The notes under the pieces were generated by a model. That model was not told the DNA's origin. It was given only the letters and a program-made list of their open reading frames with translations, and made no database searches. From the NCBI GenBank assembly GCA_965198855.1, contig CBDAPZ010000002.1:1922001-1986000 (forward strand): DNA of 64,000 nt, in the 5' to 3' direction. This DNA is from BOG-908 sp965198855 (GTDB lineage: Bacteria > Pseudomonadota > Alphaproteobacteria > Acetobacterales > Acetobacteraceae). Position 1 is the stretch's first letter, and each line of letters starts with the position of its first letter. Made by a program: the position numbers and the translations under genes. This document shows, piece by piece, positions 27,096 through 35,784 of the stretch.

Positions 27096-28037
27096 ATGGA
27101 CGGCATGACCGACCTCGCGCTCGATATCGCATCCACCCGCCAGCATACGCTGAAAGCGCGTATCGACTGCGTCGGGGTGGGCCTGCATAGCGGACAGAAA
27201 GTGGCAATGTCGCTGCTTCCGGCGCCCGCCGATACGGGCATCGTGTTCCGCCGTAGCGATCTCGGCATCGACATTCCAGCGCGGCACAACCTGGTCAGTG
27301 ACACCCGTCTGTGCACGCAGGTTTCCCATCCCGATCATCCCCAAGTGCATGTGCGCACCGTGGAGCACGTGCTCGCCGCGCTCTCTGGTACCGGCATCGA
27401 CAATGCCATCGTCGCCGTCGATCATGCGGAACTGCCGATGCTGGACGGCTCTGCCGCTCCGGTCGTGTTCCTCATCGATTGTGCGGGCCGCGTGAACCAG
27501 AACGTGCCGCGCCAGGCCATCGAGATCCTCAAGCCCATCCGCGTGGAACACGGCACCGCCTTCGCGGAACTGCGACCAGGCGGACCTTCGCTCGAGATGG
27601 CGCTCTCCATCGATTTTGCCGCCGCTGCCATCGGCCGTCAGGCGCTCTCGCTGAGCCTCACCGAGCCAGGTTTCCGGTCCGTGCTGGCGGAGGCACGTAC
27701 CTTCACCATGCTCGAAGAGATCGAAGCCATGCAGGAGGCTGGCCTCGCCCGCGGCGGCAGCCTGAAGAATGCCGTGGTCGTCGATGGCGCCCGAATCGTG
27801 AACCCGGAGGGCCTTCGTGCGCCGGATGAGTTCGTCCGCCACAAGCTGCTCGATGCGGTCGGCGACCTCGCTTTAGCCGGCGCACGCATTCATGGCCGTT
27901 TCGTCGCCCATTGCTCAGGCCACGCGCTGAATAACCGCCTGCTGCGCGCCTTGTTCGCTGACGCCTCCGCTTGGCGCGGCGTGTCGTTGGAGCCGGCTGG
28001 CTGGGCCCCGGCGCAATACGCAGCGCGCGCCGCCTAA
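27096..28037 (+). CDS. lpxC: UDP-3-O-acyl-N-acetylglucosamine deacetylase LpxC
   Basis: 313 residues from ATG 27096 (MDGMTDLALDIA); the frame opens upstream at 26946, inside the terminator region, so that start is rejected. Motifs include GVGLHSGQKVAM, the zinc-ligand block VRTVEHVLAALSGTGIDNA, a second block RHKLLDAVGDLALAG with zinc-binding His and Asp, and the catalytic His region HCSGHALNN. It commits UDP-GlcNAc derivatives to lipid A. lpxC after ftsZ is the common gene order. Confidence 0.96.
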   Translation: MDGMTDLALDIASTRQHTLKARIDCVGVGLHSGQKVAMSLLPAPADTGIVFRRSDLGIDIPARHNLVSDTRLCTQVSHPDHPQVHVRTVEHVLAALSGTGIDNAIVAVDHAELPMLDGSAAPVVFLIDCAGRVNQNVPRQAIEILKPIRVEHGTAFAELRPGGPSLEMALSIDFAAAAIGRQALSLSLTEPGFRSVLAEARTFTMLEEIEAMQEAGLARGGSLKNAVVVDGARIVNPEGLRAPDEFVRHKLLDAVGDLALAGARIHGRFVAHCSGHALNNRLLRALFADASAWRGVSLEPAGWAPAQYAARAA

Positions 28038-28197
28038 GGGCCGCCGCCGCCCGCTACAGCGATATCAACCACTGAAAACCGATATCTGCGGGTCTCGCGT
28101 GATCGCGTCCCTCAAAGGCGGCCTTGCGCTGTGGACGCTTCGAACTTCGTAGGGCAGCCTGTTCGGCAGAACGGTCCAACGAAAAACGAGGTGTCCA

Positions 28198-29592
28198 ATG
28201 CCAGACGGCAACAATCTGCGCGGCAATCTGCCGTTCGAGATCACCGATCCTGAGCGTATTCCATCCAAGCGCTATTACGATCCCGAATTTTATCAACTGG
28301 AGACCGAGCGGGTCTGGCCGCATGTTTGGCAGATGGCTTGTCGACTTGAGCAGATCCAGGAGGTCGGTGACTGGACGGAGTATTCCAACCTCGGCAAGTC
28401 GGTCATCATCGTCCGCACCAAAAACGGTGTGAAGGCCTTCCACAATGCCTGCCGCCATCGTGGCGTCCAACTTGCGGCCGGCCATGGCAACTGCACCGGC
28501 AAGGGCTTCATCTGCCCGTTCCATGGGTGGCGCTGGAACATGGATGGCAAGAACACCTTCGTCTATGGCCGCCACATGTTCGACGAGGCATTGCTGGGTG
28601 AGGATGATCTCGCCTTGCGGCCCTGCCGCCTGGAAATCTGGGGCGGCTGCGCCTTCATCAATTACGATGACAATGCGCCCTCACTGCGCGCGTGCATCGG
28701 CCCAGTGGCCGAACGGCTCGACAAATACGGGGTCGACAAGCTGCGCGCCGAATGGTGGTACGCCACCGTTCTGCCGGCTAATTGGAAGACCGCGATGGAA
28801 GCCTTCATGGAAGGCTACCACGTGATGCGCACGCATCCGCAACTGCACACGGCCGCCGGTGCGCTCTACAACGCGATGTACGGCCAGGACACCGGCGGCA
28901 TCGCCCAGCCGGTCAATCTCAATGCCACGTCGCACGAGAACATCATTGCGCAGTTCAAGCATCTTGAATTGCTGAGCGAAGGCATGGCCGGCATGTGCCA
29001 CGCCAAGGATGTGAAGAGCGCGAGCGGCCTGCTCGATGTCGACTTGCCGGAAGATCCCGGCATGGCGGTGATGCAATGGTTCGGCATGGTCGGCCACCAG
29101 GTCACCGTCGATGGCCGCGCCCGCGGCGAGCCGACGCCCGATCTGAACGCACTTGCCGTGAGCGATCCGATCAAGGCAGTGGAATTTATCTTCCCGCATT
29201 ATTTTCTGTTGCCGTTCCTCTCCAGCATGGCCTCCTACCGCATCCGTCCGCTGGGACCGGAGAGCTGCCTGTTCGAGCTGTGGTCACTCACGTTGTTCCC
29301 CGAAGGAGCGGAGCCGGAAGCGCCGAAGGAGCCGATCATTCTCCCCTATGACAGCGACAAGTTCCCGCCGATCCCGCGCCAGGATTACGCCAACATCCCG
29401 ATCCAGCAGGTCGGGCTGCGCGCCGAAGGCTTCGAGTTCATGCGCCTGTCGAAGGACATCGAAGGCCTGATCAGCAACTATCAGCGCGTGCTCGACGGTT
29501 ATTTGCGCGGCGACGATCCGAAGAAGGTAGCCCACGCGACCACCATGCTCGGCAGCAACTTTGACGGCCCCATCAAGGATCTAGGCCTTTAG
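28198..29592 (+). CDS. Rieske non-heme iron oxygenase, alpha subunit (second)
   Basis: 464 residues. 2Fe-2S ligands are C85-R-H87 and C106-P-F-H109; the catalytic iron site is in NWKTAMEAFMEGYHVMRTHP. The architecture is the same as the oxygenase at 5.4 kb, but the sequences are clearly divergent, so these are paralogues with different substrates. The gap before it (28038-28197) has GAGG ahead of the ATG and two CGATATC words 19 bases apart (~28060, 28079). No electron-transfer partner is encoded nearby. Confidence 0.87.
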   Translation: MPDGNNLRGNLPFEITDPERIPSKRYYDPEFYQLETERVWPHVWQMACRLEQIQEVGDWTEYSNLGKSVIIVRTKNGVKAFHNACRHRGVQLAAGHGNCTGKGFICPFHGWRWNMDGKNTFVYGRHMFDEALLGEDDLALRPCRLEIWGGCAFINYDDNAPSLRACIGPVAERLDKYGVDKLRAEWWYATVLPANWKTAMEAFMEGYHVMRTHPQLHTAAGALYNAMYGQDTGGIAQPVNLNATSHENIIAQFKHLELLSEGMAGMCHAKDVKSASGLLDVDLPEDPGMAVMQWFGMVGHQVTVDGRARGEPTPDLNALAVSDPIKAVEFIFPHYFLLPFLSSMASYRIRPLGPESCLFELWSLTLFPEGAEPEAPKEPIILPYDSDKFPPIPRQDYANIPIQQVGLRAEGFEFMRLSKDIEGLISNYQRVLDGYLRGDDPKKVAHATTMLGSNFDGPIKDLGL

Positions 29593-29600
29593 ACCCGTAG

Positions 29601-29617
29601 GGTGGGCTCTGCCCACC
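29601..29617. terminator. GC hairpin after second Rieske gene
   Basis: GGTGGGC-TCT-GCCCACC, a perfect 7-base stem 8 bases after the stop, followed by ATCTTTCG. It could work as a weak terminator; GGGTGGGC...GCCCACC hairpins are also common as dispersed repeats in bacterial genomes. Confidence 0.5.
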
Positions 29618-29704
29618 ATCTTTCGTTCAAGACTTGTTGCTGAAAACCGAGCTTCAAACGCGCGTTGTCAAACAACCCATTGTTCAAGCAACGCGAGGCC
29701 CACC

Positions 29705-29914
29705 ATGAAATCCCCTCCAAAAAAAGCCGAGCACGTCACCTGGAACTCGCCGCAAGGTGCGACCGACGGCGAGGTGGTGAAAACCGTCACCTCGACGACG
29801 AGCGTGAAGGGCCACACGGCAAAAGCTACCAAGGAAGATCCGCAGGTTCTGGTGAAAAGCAGCAAGTCGGGCAAAGAGGCGCTGCACAAACCAAGTTCGC
29901 TGAAAAAAGCCTAG
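29705..29914 (+). CDS. DUF2945 (HVA1/TUDOR-type) small protein
   Basis: 69 residues, basic and Lys/Ser/Thr-rich. The pattern HVTWNSPQGATDGEVVKT ... TAKATKEDPQVLVKSSKSGK ... ALHKPSSLKK matches the short DUF2945 'hypervirulence-associated TUDOR' family, found widely in bacteria and fungi. Its molecular role is unknown; small Tudor-like folds often bind nucleic acid or modified peptides. It is followed directly by a repeat element. Confidence 0.8.
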   Translation: MKSPPKKAEHVTWNSPQGATDGEVVKTVTSTTSVKGHTAKATKEDPQVLVKSSKSGKEALHKPSSLKKA

Positions 29915-29918
29915 AAAG

Positions 29919-30034
29919 CCGTTCTTTTCGGAAAAAAGAACCAAAAAGCTGTTATATATACGTGAGCCGGATAGGACCGCGACAGCGACATAGCAGTCTT
30001 TTGCTACGTTTCTTTAGAAAAGAAGGCCTTCCTT
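29919..30034. repeat. dispersed AT-rich repeat, copy 3 (complete)
   Basis: Left arm GTTCTTTTCGGAAAAAAGAAC, centre with GCGACAGCGAC, and inverted right arm around GTCTTTTGCTACGTTTCTTTAG. It fills the whole gap between convergent genes ending at 29914 and 30035. Confidence 0.8.
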
Positions 30035-30463
30035 CTATTGAGTGTCGTTCGGCCAGAGACCCGGTGTCGCTACCTCAAGCGAATGTCCGTCCGGATCACG
30101 GAAATACAAGCTGGTGCCGCCACGCGGCCAAGTGATGCGGCTTTCGACGGCGATATCGCTCGCCAGCAGATGCGCCTGCCAGGCTTCAAGATCCTCAGCC
30201 CGCATTGCGAAAGCGAGATGCTGAACACCCATGCCGTCATGTGCCGGGATTATGCCATCGGGCGTCTGGCTGGGGTTTGCCGAACCATGCAATCGGAACA
30301 GCAGCAACACGCTGCCGCCCGGCACGCCGAGCGCGCACATCCGCTCGTCGTGCATGAAACATTCAAATCCCATGAGACCCTGATAGAAATCACGAGAGAT
30401 TTGCAGGTCCGCGACATACAGCGCGATCTCGAGACCACGAACGATACGGGGCCGTGGTGACAT
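30035..30463 (-). CDS. VOC family (glyoxalase/dioxygenase-fold) protein
   Basis: 142 residues with two beta-alpha-beta-beta-beta modules: LEIALYVADLQISRDFYQGL (~10-29) and VQHLAFAMRAEDLEAWQAHL (~79-98), ending in the typical SLYFRDPDGHSLEVATPGLW. Metal-ligand candidates are H82 and the E of HSLE. Substrates of this superfamily range from methylglyoxal adducts to antibiotics and cannot be assigned here. It ends at the repeat copy and lies just downstream of the DUF2934 gene on the same strand. Confidence 0.82.
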   Translation of the reverse strand: MSPRPRIVRGLEIALYVADLQISRDFYQGLMGFECFMHDERMCALGVPGGSVLLLFRLHGSANPSQTPDGIIPAHDGMGVQHLAFAMRAEDLEAWQAHLLASDIAVESRITWPRGGTSLYFRDPDGHSLEVATPGLWPNDTQ

Positions 30464-30469
30464 GCCCGC

Positions 30470-30682
30470 TTAGACCTTGCTCTTCGGGCCGGTGGTGCCG
30501 GAATGGGCCGGCGGGTCGCTCGCCGGGAATGTGTCTTCTAAGGCAGTATCGATATCGGTTTCGCGGCCGGCAAGCTCGGCACAGGCACGATGCCAGAATT
30601 CATCAGCGTTGCCATGTGGACAGCCCTCTTTTTGCCACAGCTCATAGGCGCGCTGGCGCACTTCGCTTTCTGACGGTTCCAT
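30470..30682 (-). CDS. DUF2934 protein
   Basis: 70 residues from ATG 30682, with GGAGAAG upstream as ribosome site. The signature VRQRAYELWQKEGCPHGNA followed by DEFWHRACAEL is the DUF2934 motif, a short domain common in alphaproteobacteria. The C-terminal part is acidic and disordered. Function unknown. It lies between the VOC gene and the FUSC gene on the same strand. Confidence 0.82.
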   Translation of the reverse strand: MEPSESEVRQRAYELWQKEGCPHGNADEFWHRACAELAGRETDIDTALEDTFPASDPPAHSGTTGPKSKV

Positions 30683-30743
30683 GCGGCATCTTCTCCAATA
30701 AATTGCTGTTCGAAGCAGGCAACGGCATGCGCCGGATCGGGTT

Positions 30744-32834
30744 TCAAACCGGCGGTGCGGCCGGTTCGGGCGCCGCAGGCGCGTCGCTCCCGACCCTCGA
30801 CTTGCGCAGTGTGAACTCCAGCAACTCCACCTGGCGCGCCACCCGCTCCACACGCTCGATGCCTGACGATGTTTGCGGCCGCGGCACCGGGTGCTTTTCC
30901 GCGGCGAGTTTCTCCAGCGCGTCGATCAGCCAGAGGCAAGTCGCCTGCGCGGCACCCGCAATCTCCAACGGGTCGAGCGAGATCGCCACCAGGCGACCGG
31001 CAATGCGCCGCAGCGCTGCATCTGCCACTAATACGGCCTGCAACCTGTCCCGCTTGCCGCGCCGCGGCTCGTGCATCGCCCGCTGCAACGAAGCTTCGAG
31101 ATTGTTGCTCGCCAAGCCCGCCTTGCGACGCTCGCGCGTGGCGTCCGGCACCGTCTTGAGCAGCACCGCACGCGCATAGGCTGCATGTGCCGCGATCGCC
31201 GCCGCCAGGTCGCGGCGCACCTGCTCGGGCTGCCAACTGGGCCACAACAGCAAATTCGCCGCCACCGCGATCAACCCGCCCATGATGGTGTATCCGGCAC
31301 GAGCCAGGGCGATGGAAGTCTGGTCCTCCAGCGGATGGATCTGCTCGACCAGCAGGATCACCACCGGCGTATAGACGGCGATATACACGCCGTAGCTCAC
31401 CTGCCGCACCGCCAAAGCCAGCGCCCCGAGCACCGGCAACACCCCCGCCAAGTGCAGCTTGGTATGCAGCATCGTCGACAGCCCGGCCGCCACCACGCCG
31501 CCCAGCAGCGTGCCGCCGACACGTTCCAGCGTGCGCTGCCAAGTGGTGGCGAAAAACGGCTGCATCACCAGCACCAGCGTGATGGTGAGCCAATGGGTGT
31601 AATGCCCCTGGTGCAGCAGGGTCACCGCCAAAGCCACGGTCACCACCAGAGACACACGCACGGCATGCCGCAACGTGGCCGACCGCCAGGTGAGGTTCTC
31701 CTCGATCGGGCCGGTAATACGCTGGCGCAGGGGGATCCCCGCATCGCCCTGCAGCCCGCTGCCGGGCAGGTATTGCGCCGGATCGATCAGCTTCAGCGCC
31801 ACCCGCAGCCGCTCGGCCAGTGCATGCGCGATGCTGCCCAGCCCGCGGTCGACAGGCGAGGAGATCGCCATGCCGGCCACCGCACGCTCGAATCGTGGCA
31901 TGCGAGCCAGTTTCTCACGCTCGGTCGCTTCCGCCATCACCTTCAGCAGCGGGCGCAATCTACGCAAAAGTGCCGACCCGGCTGGCCAGGTCTCGGCATT
32001 GCCATATTCCAGATAGTCGGAAAGGGCGATCATCACCCCAAAAACCTGGTCGGCCGCTTCCAGGCGCATGAGGTTTTGCGCCGCCGGCCCGCCGGCCGCA
32101 CCGCGTGCATCCGCCGTGGTCATCAGTGTGTCGCGCGCGCGCTCGATCGCCGCCCGCACGGCACCACGCCCGGCACGCGCCTGCGCCTCCCAGCCTTTCT
32201 CGGTGAGCGGCGCCCCCGCTTCCTCCTGCGCCAGCAGACGCTGCAACATGCGGGCAAAGGTGGAGAGCGAATCCCACACATCGGCAACCGACCGCCGCGC
32301 CGGCCCAAACGGATGTATCCGCCAGAACAGCAGGGTCAGCACCAGCGCCCACGCCCCGCCGGCGGCAAACAGCCCGGTGGCAACCAGCGCCACCCGCCAC
32401 GGCAGCGCCGTGTCCGTGCCCAGCAGAAGCACCACCGCCAGCAAATTGCCCAGCGCCTGCATCGGCGTGCCCCACACACGGACAAATCCTGCACAGAACA
32501 GGGCGGCCGCCGCGGCCAGCAATGTAGGCACCAGCCCGGCCCCGCGCAGCAACCCGAACCCACCCAGCAGCAGCGCGCCCACACCCACAAAGGCCAGCAG
32601 CACCGGTAGCCGCCGCCGTAGATTGCCGCCCGGGTCGCAGATGCAGGTGAGCAGCGCACCCAGCGCTGCGAGCGACAGATCCGGACGGTGCAGCCATACC
32701 GAAGCCGCCACCGGCAACGCCGCCGCAAGCCCGGCGCGCAACCCTTCGATGACGCTGATGGCACGCAGATCGAACCCGGTGGGCAGCCGCGTAGGGTCGG
32801 CGCCGGAGAAGCGCGTGGTGCCACGGGCCGACAC
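30744..32834 (-). CDS. FUSC family inner-membrane transporter (YccS/AaeB-like)
   Basis: About 696 residues if started at GTG 32834; the frame stays open to 33128, but that part overlaps the antisense cyclophilin gene and a repeat copy, so it is rejected. The start is uncertain. Two clusters of hydrophobic helices (~25-170 and ~375-530) are separated by a cytoplasmic domain, the layout of FUSC/aromatic-acid exporters. Conserved-looking pieces are PDLSLAALGALLTCICDPGG and HYTHWLTITLVLVMQPFFAT followed by RVGGTLLGGV. Likely an exporter of aromatic acids or similar compounds; no periplasmic adaptor is nearby. Confidence 0.78.
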   Translation of the reverse strand: MSARGTTRFSGADPTRLPTGFDLRAISVIEGLRAGLAAALPVAASVWLHRPDLSLAALGALLTCICDPGGNLRRRLPVLLAFVGVGALLLGGFGLLRGAGLVPTLLAAAAALFCAGFVRVWGTPMQALGNLLAVVLLLGTDTALPWRVALVATGLFAAGGAWALVLTLLFWRIHPFGPARRSVADVWDSLSTFARMLQRLLAQEEAGAPLTEKGWEAQARAGRGAVRAAIERARDTLMTTADARGAAGGPAAQNLMRLEAADQVFGVMIALSDYLEYGNAETWPAGSALLRRLRPLLKVMAEATEREKLARMPRFERAVAGMAISSPVDRGLGSIAHALAERLRVALKLIDPAQYLPGSGLQGDAGIPLRQRITGPIEENLTWRSATLRHAVRVSLVVTVALAVTLLHQGHYTHWLTITLVLVMQPFFATTWQRTLERVGGTLLGGVVAAGLSTMLHTKLHLAGVLPVLGALALAVRQVSYGVYIAVYTPVVILLVEQIHPLEDQTSIALARAGYTIMGGLIAVAANLLLWPSWQPEQVRRDLAAAIAAHAAYARAVLLKTVPDATRERRKAGLASNNLEASLQRAMHEPRRGKRDRLQAVLVADAALRRIAGRLVAISLDPLEIAGAAQATCLWLIDALEKLAAEKHPVPRPQTSSGIERVERVARQVELLEFTLRKSRVGSDAPAAPEPAAPPV

Positions 32835-32840
32835 GGAACG

Positions 32841-32876
32841 CCGTCTTTTTCGGAAAGAAGCAAAAAACGTTTGTGG
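32841..32876. repeat. dispersed AT-rich repeat, copy 4 (single arm, degenerate)
   Basis: GTCTTTTTCGGAAAGAAGCAAAAAACGTTTG, a single degenerate arm (shown here as description; hairpin TCTTTTTCGGAAAGA) lying between the FUSC gene start and the cyclophilin gene. Confidence 0.65.
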
Positions 32877-32967
32877 CGTGCGGGGGATGACGGCGATGTT
32901 CCGTTCGAACCAGATCGTCGGCTGCCCAGAAAGCAAAAGCCGGGACGTCATGCAAGGAGGGCCATCT

Positions 32968-33567
32968 ATGCGTCGTCGTACGGTGTTGCAAATAGGCGCA
33001 GCCGGGTTGCTGGCGGGGGCCGCGGCCGAACAGATCCGCGTGGCACTCCAGACCTCGATCGGCCAGGTGATGCTGAGCCTCGACACGCTGCGCGCACCGC
33101 TTTCCGCAGGCGCCTTTCTCGCCGCCATCGATGCCGGCCTCTACGGCGGAGGCACCTTCAGCCGTGTCGTAAGGCAGGATAACGACCATGGATCGCCGCA
33201 AATCTCGGTCGTGCAGGGCGGCGCCCGCACCGAGGCCGGCCTCAAGCCGGTGGCCCACGAAAGCACACGCCAGACCGGGCTGCGCCACCTCAACGGCACT
33301 CTCTCTCTGCCGCGCGACGGAGTCGGCACCGCCACCGGCGGCGAGTTCTTCATCTGCATCGGCGACCAGCCCGGACTGGATTTCGGCGGCGGCCGCAACC
33401 ATGACGGCCAAGGTTTCGCCGCTTTCGGTCAGGTCGTTACCGGCATGGAAACAATGCGGCAGATCTGGAGTATGGATGCCAGCGGCCCAAGCACGGATAC
33501 CTACACAAAGGGCCAGATGCTGCGGGTTCCCGTGCCGATCCTGCGTGCTACGCGAGTGCCCGCGTGA
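32968..33567 (+). CDS. cyclophilin-type peptidyl-prolyl isomerase, exported
   Basis: 199 residues from ATG 32968, fixed by AAGGAGG at 32954-32960. The N-terminus RRRTVLQIGAAGLLAGAAA looks like a signal with a twin-arginine (RRxxL) character, so periplasmic export is likely. The cyclophilin domain follows: TSIGQVMLSLDTLRAPLSAG, YGGGTFSRVVRQDN, GGEFFICIGDQPGLDFGG and FAAFGQVVTGMETM. It catalyses cis-trans isomerisation of prolyl bonds; the active-site FSR(V) is present. The stop overlaps the next gene. Confidence 0.85.
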   Translation: MRRRTVLQIGAAGLLAGAAAEQIRVALQTSIGQVMLSLDTLRAPLSAGAFLAAIDAGLYGGGTFSRVVRQDNDHGSPQISVVQGGARTEAGLKPVAHESTRQTGLRHLNGTLSLPRDGVGTATGGEFFICIGDQPGLDFGGGRNHDGQGFAAFGQVVTGMETMRQIWSMDASGPSTDTYTKGQMLRVPVPILRATRVPA

Positions 33568-34394
33568 TGTTCGACGACATTCGGGCCGAGTTGCGTTCGC
33601 TCGATGACATGCGCGCCTTATTTGCCGCTCATCCCACTATGCTCGACGAAAAACATATCGAGCAGATCGTAGCCTACGGTGTCACCAACGGCGTCAATTC
33701 GGAGTTTCTCGGAGACATCCCGCCCGACAAGATCGTAATTCAAGACACAAATTATCGCGAAACCTACCTCGCCGGCGGCTTCAACGCACGCCAGCGCGCC
33801 CTTCTCGACGCGTTGCACCACCTCATCGGCAACCGCAGCATCTACGATGTCAGCATCTACGCCCACGAGGCAATGACACCCTTCGCCCTCCTCCTTAGAG
33901 GCCGCTATCCGCGCTTCCTCGGCTCGGAATACGCTCCCAACGAAGCCGATAGGAACAGGATCTTCCCCGTTCCCAGCATAGACATCACCGGCTCCGGCCT
34001 GCCGGATCATTCATTCGATTTCATCCTGAGCGGCGACGTGCTCGAGCATGTTCCTGATCTCCAGGCGGCTCTGTGCGACTCCGCCCGCATCCTAAAGCCA
34101 GGCGGCCACCTTATCGCCAGCATGCCCTTCGCCTACGGCCATGCGGAAACCACGATCAAGGCGCGCTTCAAGGCTGGTGACATTGAATACCTGGCCCCAC
34201 CGGAGTACCACGGCAATCCAATGGATGCCGCCGGCGGATCGTTGGTATTCCAGATCCCCGGCTGGGCCATCCTGCAAGATGCGCGAAACGCGGGATTTGA
34301 AGCTGCCCACATCGTCTTTTGGTCATCAGCCACACGTGGCTTCGCCGGGGATGCCACCTTGGGAGGAATTTTGCTCATGGTGGCAACAAAATAG
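33567..34394 (+). CDS. class I SAM-dependent methyltransferase
   Basis: 275 residues from ATG 33567 (or GTG 33564), with the upstream stop TGA overlapping the start. The Rossmann core is seen as IYDVSIYAHEAMTPFALLL, FLGSEYAP, then the acidic-loop and post-motif region FDFILSGDVLEHVPDLQAAL and RILKPGGHLIASMPFAYGH, as in methyltransferase type 11 proteins acting on small molecules or sugars. Motif I is not the usual GxGxG, so the enzyme is divergent. Substrate unknown; no glycosyltransferases nearby. Confidence 0.78.
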   Translation: MFDDIRAELRSLDDMRALFAAHPTMLDEKHIEQIVAYGVTNGVNSEFLGDIPPDKIVIQDTNYRETYLAGGFNARQRALLDALHHLIGNRSIYDVSIYAHEAMTPFALLLRGRYPRFLGSEYAPNEADRNRIFPVPSIDITGSGLPDHSFDFILSGDVLEHVPDLQAALCDSARILKPGGHLIASMPFAYGHAETTIKARFKAGDIEYLAPPEYHGNPMDAAGGSLVFQIPGWAILQDARNAGFEAAHIVFWSSATRGFAGDATLGGILLMVATK

Positions 34395-34397
34395 TAA

Positions 34398-34474
34398 AAT
34401 CTTCTTTTCTGAAGAAAAGAAGCAAAAGACTTTGGTGTCGCTGTCGCGGTTCTATCCGGCGAGTTTTGCTTCAA
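34398..34474. repeat. dispersed AT-rich repeat, copy 5 (one clear arm)
   Basis: CTTCTTTTCTGAAGAAAAGA arm followed by AGCAAAAGACTTTGG and the centre GTCGCTGTCGCGGTTC; the right arm has decayed (GAGTTTTGCTTC). It lies between convergent genes. Confidence 0.75.
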
Positions 34475-35677
34475 TTAAACCCGGTGTACCGTATAAGTGT
34501 CTGCCAGAGCCGCCTCGATCTCCGCCGCATGCGAAGGATCACGCGCTTCCACCATCACCTCCAATTGCGCCGACTGTACGCTCGGTGACGCAAATAGACG
34601 CTGATGACTCACCTCAATGATGTTTCCTCCAGAAACACCAATCTTGGTAGAGATATCAGCCAAAACCCCAGGCCGATCCGGTATCTCCATCCGCAGCCGC
34701 AGCAAACGGCCATCGCGCAGCAACCCGCGCAACAGCACATTCGCCATGATCCGCACATCGATATTGCCGCCGCAAATCGGCAATCCCACGCGCTTACCTG
34801 CAAACCTCTCGCGATGCGCCAGCAACCCCGCCAGAGCGGCCGCACCCGCGCCTTCCGCGACTACCTTCGCACCCTCAGCCAGCATGGAGATCGCATCCTC
34901 CACCAGCCTCTCCGGCGCCACGATCACATCGCTCACATATTGCGCGATCACCTTGCGCGTTTCCAAACCCACATCGCGCACCGCAATGCCTTCGGCAATC
35001 GTCGAGCCGCCCACCTCATGCGCCGGCGCGCCATAGTTCCGCTGCGCCAGCGCCGAATACGGCGCCACCTGCACGCCGATCACCTCTGTCGTGGGCGATA
35101 CGCCAGCCGCAGCCACAGCGCATCCGGAAATCAGCCCGCCACCACCGATCGGCACCAGCAACACATCGAGCTCCGGCCCATCCTCGAACATTTCCAACGC
35201 CAGCGTGCCCTGGCCCGCCATCACCGCGTAATCGTCATACGGGCTGATGAACACCAAGCCGTCATGCGCGGATAGATGCGCCGCATGCGCCGCCGCTTCC
35301 ACCAGCGTCTCGCCATGCAGCACCACCTTCGCACCCCACGCCGCCGTGCCGCTCACCTTCGCGAGCGGCGTGAACAGCGGCATCACGATCGTCGCCGCAA
35401 TCCCGCGCAACCGCGCATGCCGCGCCACACCCTGCGCATGGTTCCCGGCCGACATCGCCACCACACCACGCCGGCACTCATCCTCGTTCAGCAACGCCAG
35501 ACGGTTGGCCGCACCCCGCTCCTTGAACGAGCCAACAGCCTGAAGGTTATCGAGCTTGAGAATGATCTCGGCGCCCGTCAGACGAGACAAGATCGCGGAC
35601 GGAACGGTGGGCGTGCGCAGAACGGTGCCGCCGATGCGTGCAGCAGCGGCTTGTACATCGGATAGAGCGATACTCAT
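34475..35677 (-). CDS. ilvA: threonine ammonia-lyase (threonine dehydratase)
   Basis: 400 residues, PLP fold type II. The Schiff-base lysine is K52 in VGSFKERGA, the phosphate cup is in GNHAQGVARHARLRG and PIGGGGLISGCA. A C-terminal ACT-type domain (~325-400; IPDRPGVLADISTKIGVSGG) could bind regulatory amino acids. It deaminates threonine to 2-oxobutanoate for isoleucine. The length and single ACT domain resemble the shorter TdcB/IlvA2-like forms. Its ribosome site AGGAGGG lies inside the palindromic element at 35688-35784. Confidence 0.88.
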   Translation of the reverse strand: MSIALSDVQAAAARIGGTVLRTPTVPSAILSRLTGAEIILKLDNLQAVGSFKERGAANRLALLNEDECRRGVVAMSAGNHAQGVARHARLRGIAATIVMPLFTPLAKVSGTAAWGAKVVLHGETLVEAAAHAAHLSAHDGLVFISPYDDYAVMAGQGTLALEMFEDGPELDVLLVPIGGGGLISGCAVAAAGVSPTTEVIGVQVAPYSALAQRNYGAPAHEVGGSTIAEGIAVRDVGLETRKVIAQYVSDVIVAPERLVEDAISMLAEGAKVVAEGAGAAALAGLLAHRERFAGKRVGLPICGGNIDVRIMANVLLRGLLRDGRLLRLRMEIPDRPGVLADISTKIGVSGGNIIEVSHQRLFASPSVQSAQLEVMVEARDPSHAAEIEAALADTYTVHRV

Positions 35678-35687
35678 GGATAGACCC

Positions 35688-35784
35688 TCCTGGGGCTATG
35701 CCCCGCGCCGCCGGCACGTGAACCGGTGGCGTTCTGGCGGCGCGTCCCGCCAAGGGTATGAAGCCATACCCCCGGACCCCAGCA
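35688..35784. repeat. GC-rich nested palindromic element
   Basis: Outer arms CTGGGG (35690) and CCCCAG (35777-35782) enclose GGGGC-TAT-GCCCC, GCGCCGCC...GGCGGCGC and GGGTATG-AAGC-CATACCC. It lies between the greA stop and the ilvA start, and its left end carries the ilvA ribosome site. Confidence 0.65.

Noticed and set aside
32835..33128. N-terminal part of the FUSC frame (32835-33128)
   Set aside because: It runs antisense through the cyclophilin gene and a repeat copy and shows no transporter-like sequence.
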